DNA from: Candidatus Moraniibacteriota bacterium
Lineage (GTDB): Bacteria > Patescibacteriota > Minisyncoccia > Moranbacterales > GCA-2747515
Assembly: GCA_027016355.1 (NCBI GenBank)
Contig: JALWAF010000136.1
Span: forward strand, 1 to 6,727
DNA length: 6,727 bases
Reading direction: 5' to 3'
In this document: positions 6,602 to 6,727 of the stretch, piece after piece
Layout of the letters: each line of letters starts with the position of its first letter
Numbering within the stretch: position 1 is the stretch's first letter
The notes under the pieces: model-generated
The model's input: the letters and a program-made list of their open reading frames with translations, nothing else
Databases searched by the model: none
Told to the model about the DNA's origin: nothing
Position numbers and translations under genes: made by a program

Positions 6602-6727
6602 AAAAAGAGAAATTGAGAAAGCTATTGCTACACCCCTCTGAGTTTTAGCAAGTCCTAAACTTGATATCTATTGTATATAACCTACTTTTTTTTTTACTCT
6701 TTTTGTCCCTGCTTCAAAATATTTCAT
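6602..6727 (-). pseudogene. 5' extension of the giant gene, interrupted by in-frame TAG
   Basis: Reading from ATG at 6727-6725, the same frame as the main ORF encodes a basic tail (MKYFEAGTKRVKKKVGYIQ), a TAG at 6670-6668, then ISSLGLAKTQRGVAIAFSI and SLF directly into the main ORF. The stretch GVAIAFSISLFVFVIITS (about 6634-6581) is a convincing membrane segment preceded by positive charges. Its R-G-V-A start recalls PilX-type pilin N termini; the Glu5 of classical major pilins is absent. Between TAG and the GTG at 6601 there is no in-frame ATG, GTG, TTG or CTG. The full product with the TAG read as sense would be 2184 residues. TAG is one C-to-T change from CAG (Gln), and a Gln codon precedes it. 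The gene is therefore either broken at its 5' end, miscalled by one base, or read through. Any ribosome binding site for the ATG lies outside the window. Confidence 0.6.

Overview
The window is AT-rich bacterial DNA taken up almost entirely by one giant minus-strand gene. Its open frame runs from a GTG at 6601 to a TAA at 173-175 (2142 codons) and encodes a very large, Asn/Thr/Ser/Asp-rich modular surface protein. Short regulatory elements follow the gene at positions 1-172. A sigma70-type promoter and a U-tailed hairpin point to Bacteria. The module set (LamG lectin folds, DUF2341 domains, an 'FQVRSCDDNACSGES ... GPDGT.STYYT' module and IgGFc-binding-like sheets) is common in large cell-surface proteins of Patescibacteria/CPR and other environmental bacteria. 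The lineage is an inference with low confidence.

Layout, read in the direction of the gene (right to left). 6727-6602: a 5' extension in the same frame as the main ORF. It opens with an ATG at the very edge of the window, encodes a short basic tail, meets an in-frame TAG at 6670-6668, and then encodes a hydrophobic PilX/pilin-like anchor that continues across the GTG at 6601. 6601-176: the exported part, in this order: N-terminal stalk; composite beta domain 1 with LamG 1 nested inside; DUF2341 copy 1; long beta module C1; DUF2341 copy 2; composite beta domain 2 with LamG 2 nested inside; long beta module C2; composite domain 3 without a LamG; C-terminal beta domain. 172-1: a REP-like palindrome, an intrinsic terminator, and a near-consensus promoter that fires leftwards into a gene outside the window.

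The protein is probably anchored in the membrane by its N terminus and projects outward, where the two LamG folds could bind carbohydrate or protein ligands. No catalytic domain was recognised. The main open question is the start: no usable start codon lies between the in-frame TAG and the end of the first half of the membrane segment. The TAG is therefore a recent nonsense mutation, a sequence error, or a codon that is read through. The promoter and ribosome binding site of the main gene lie outside the window.
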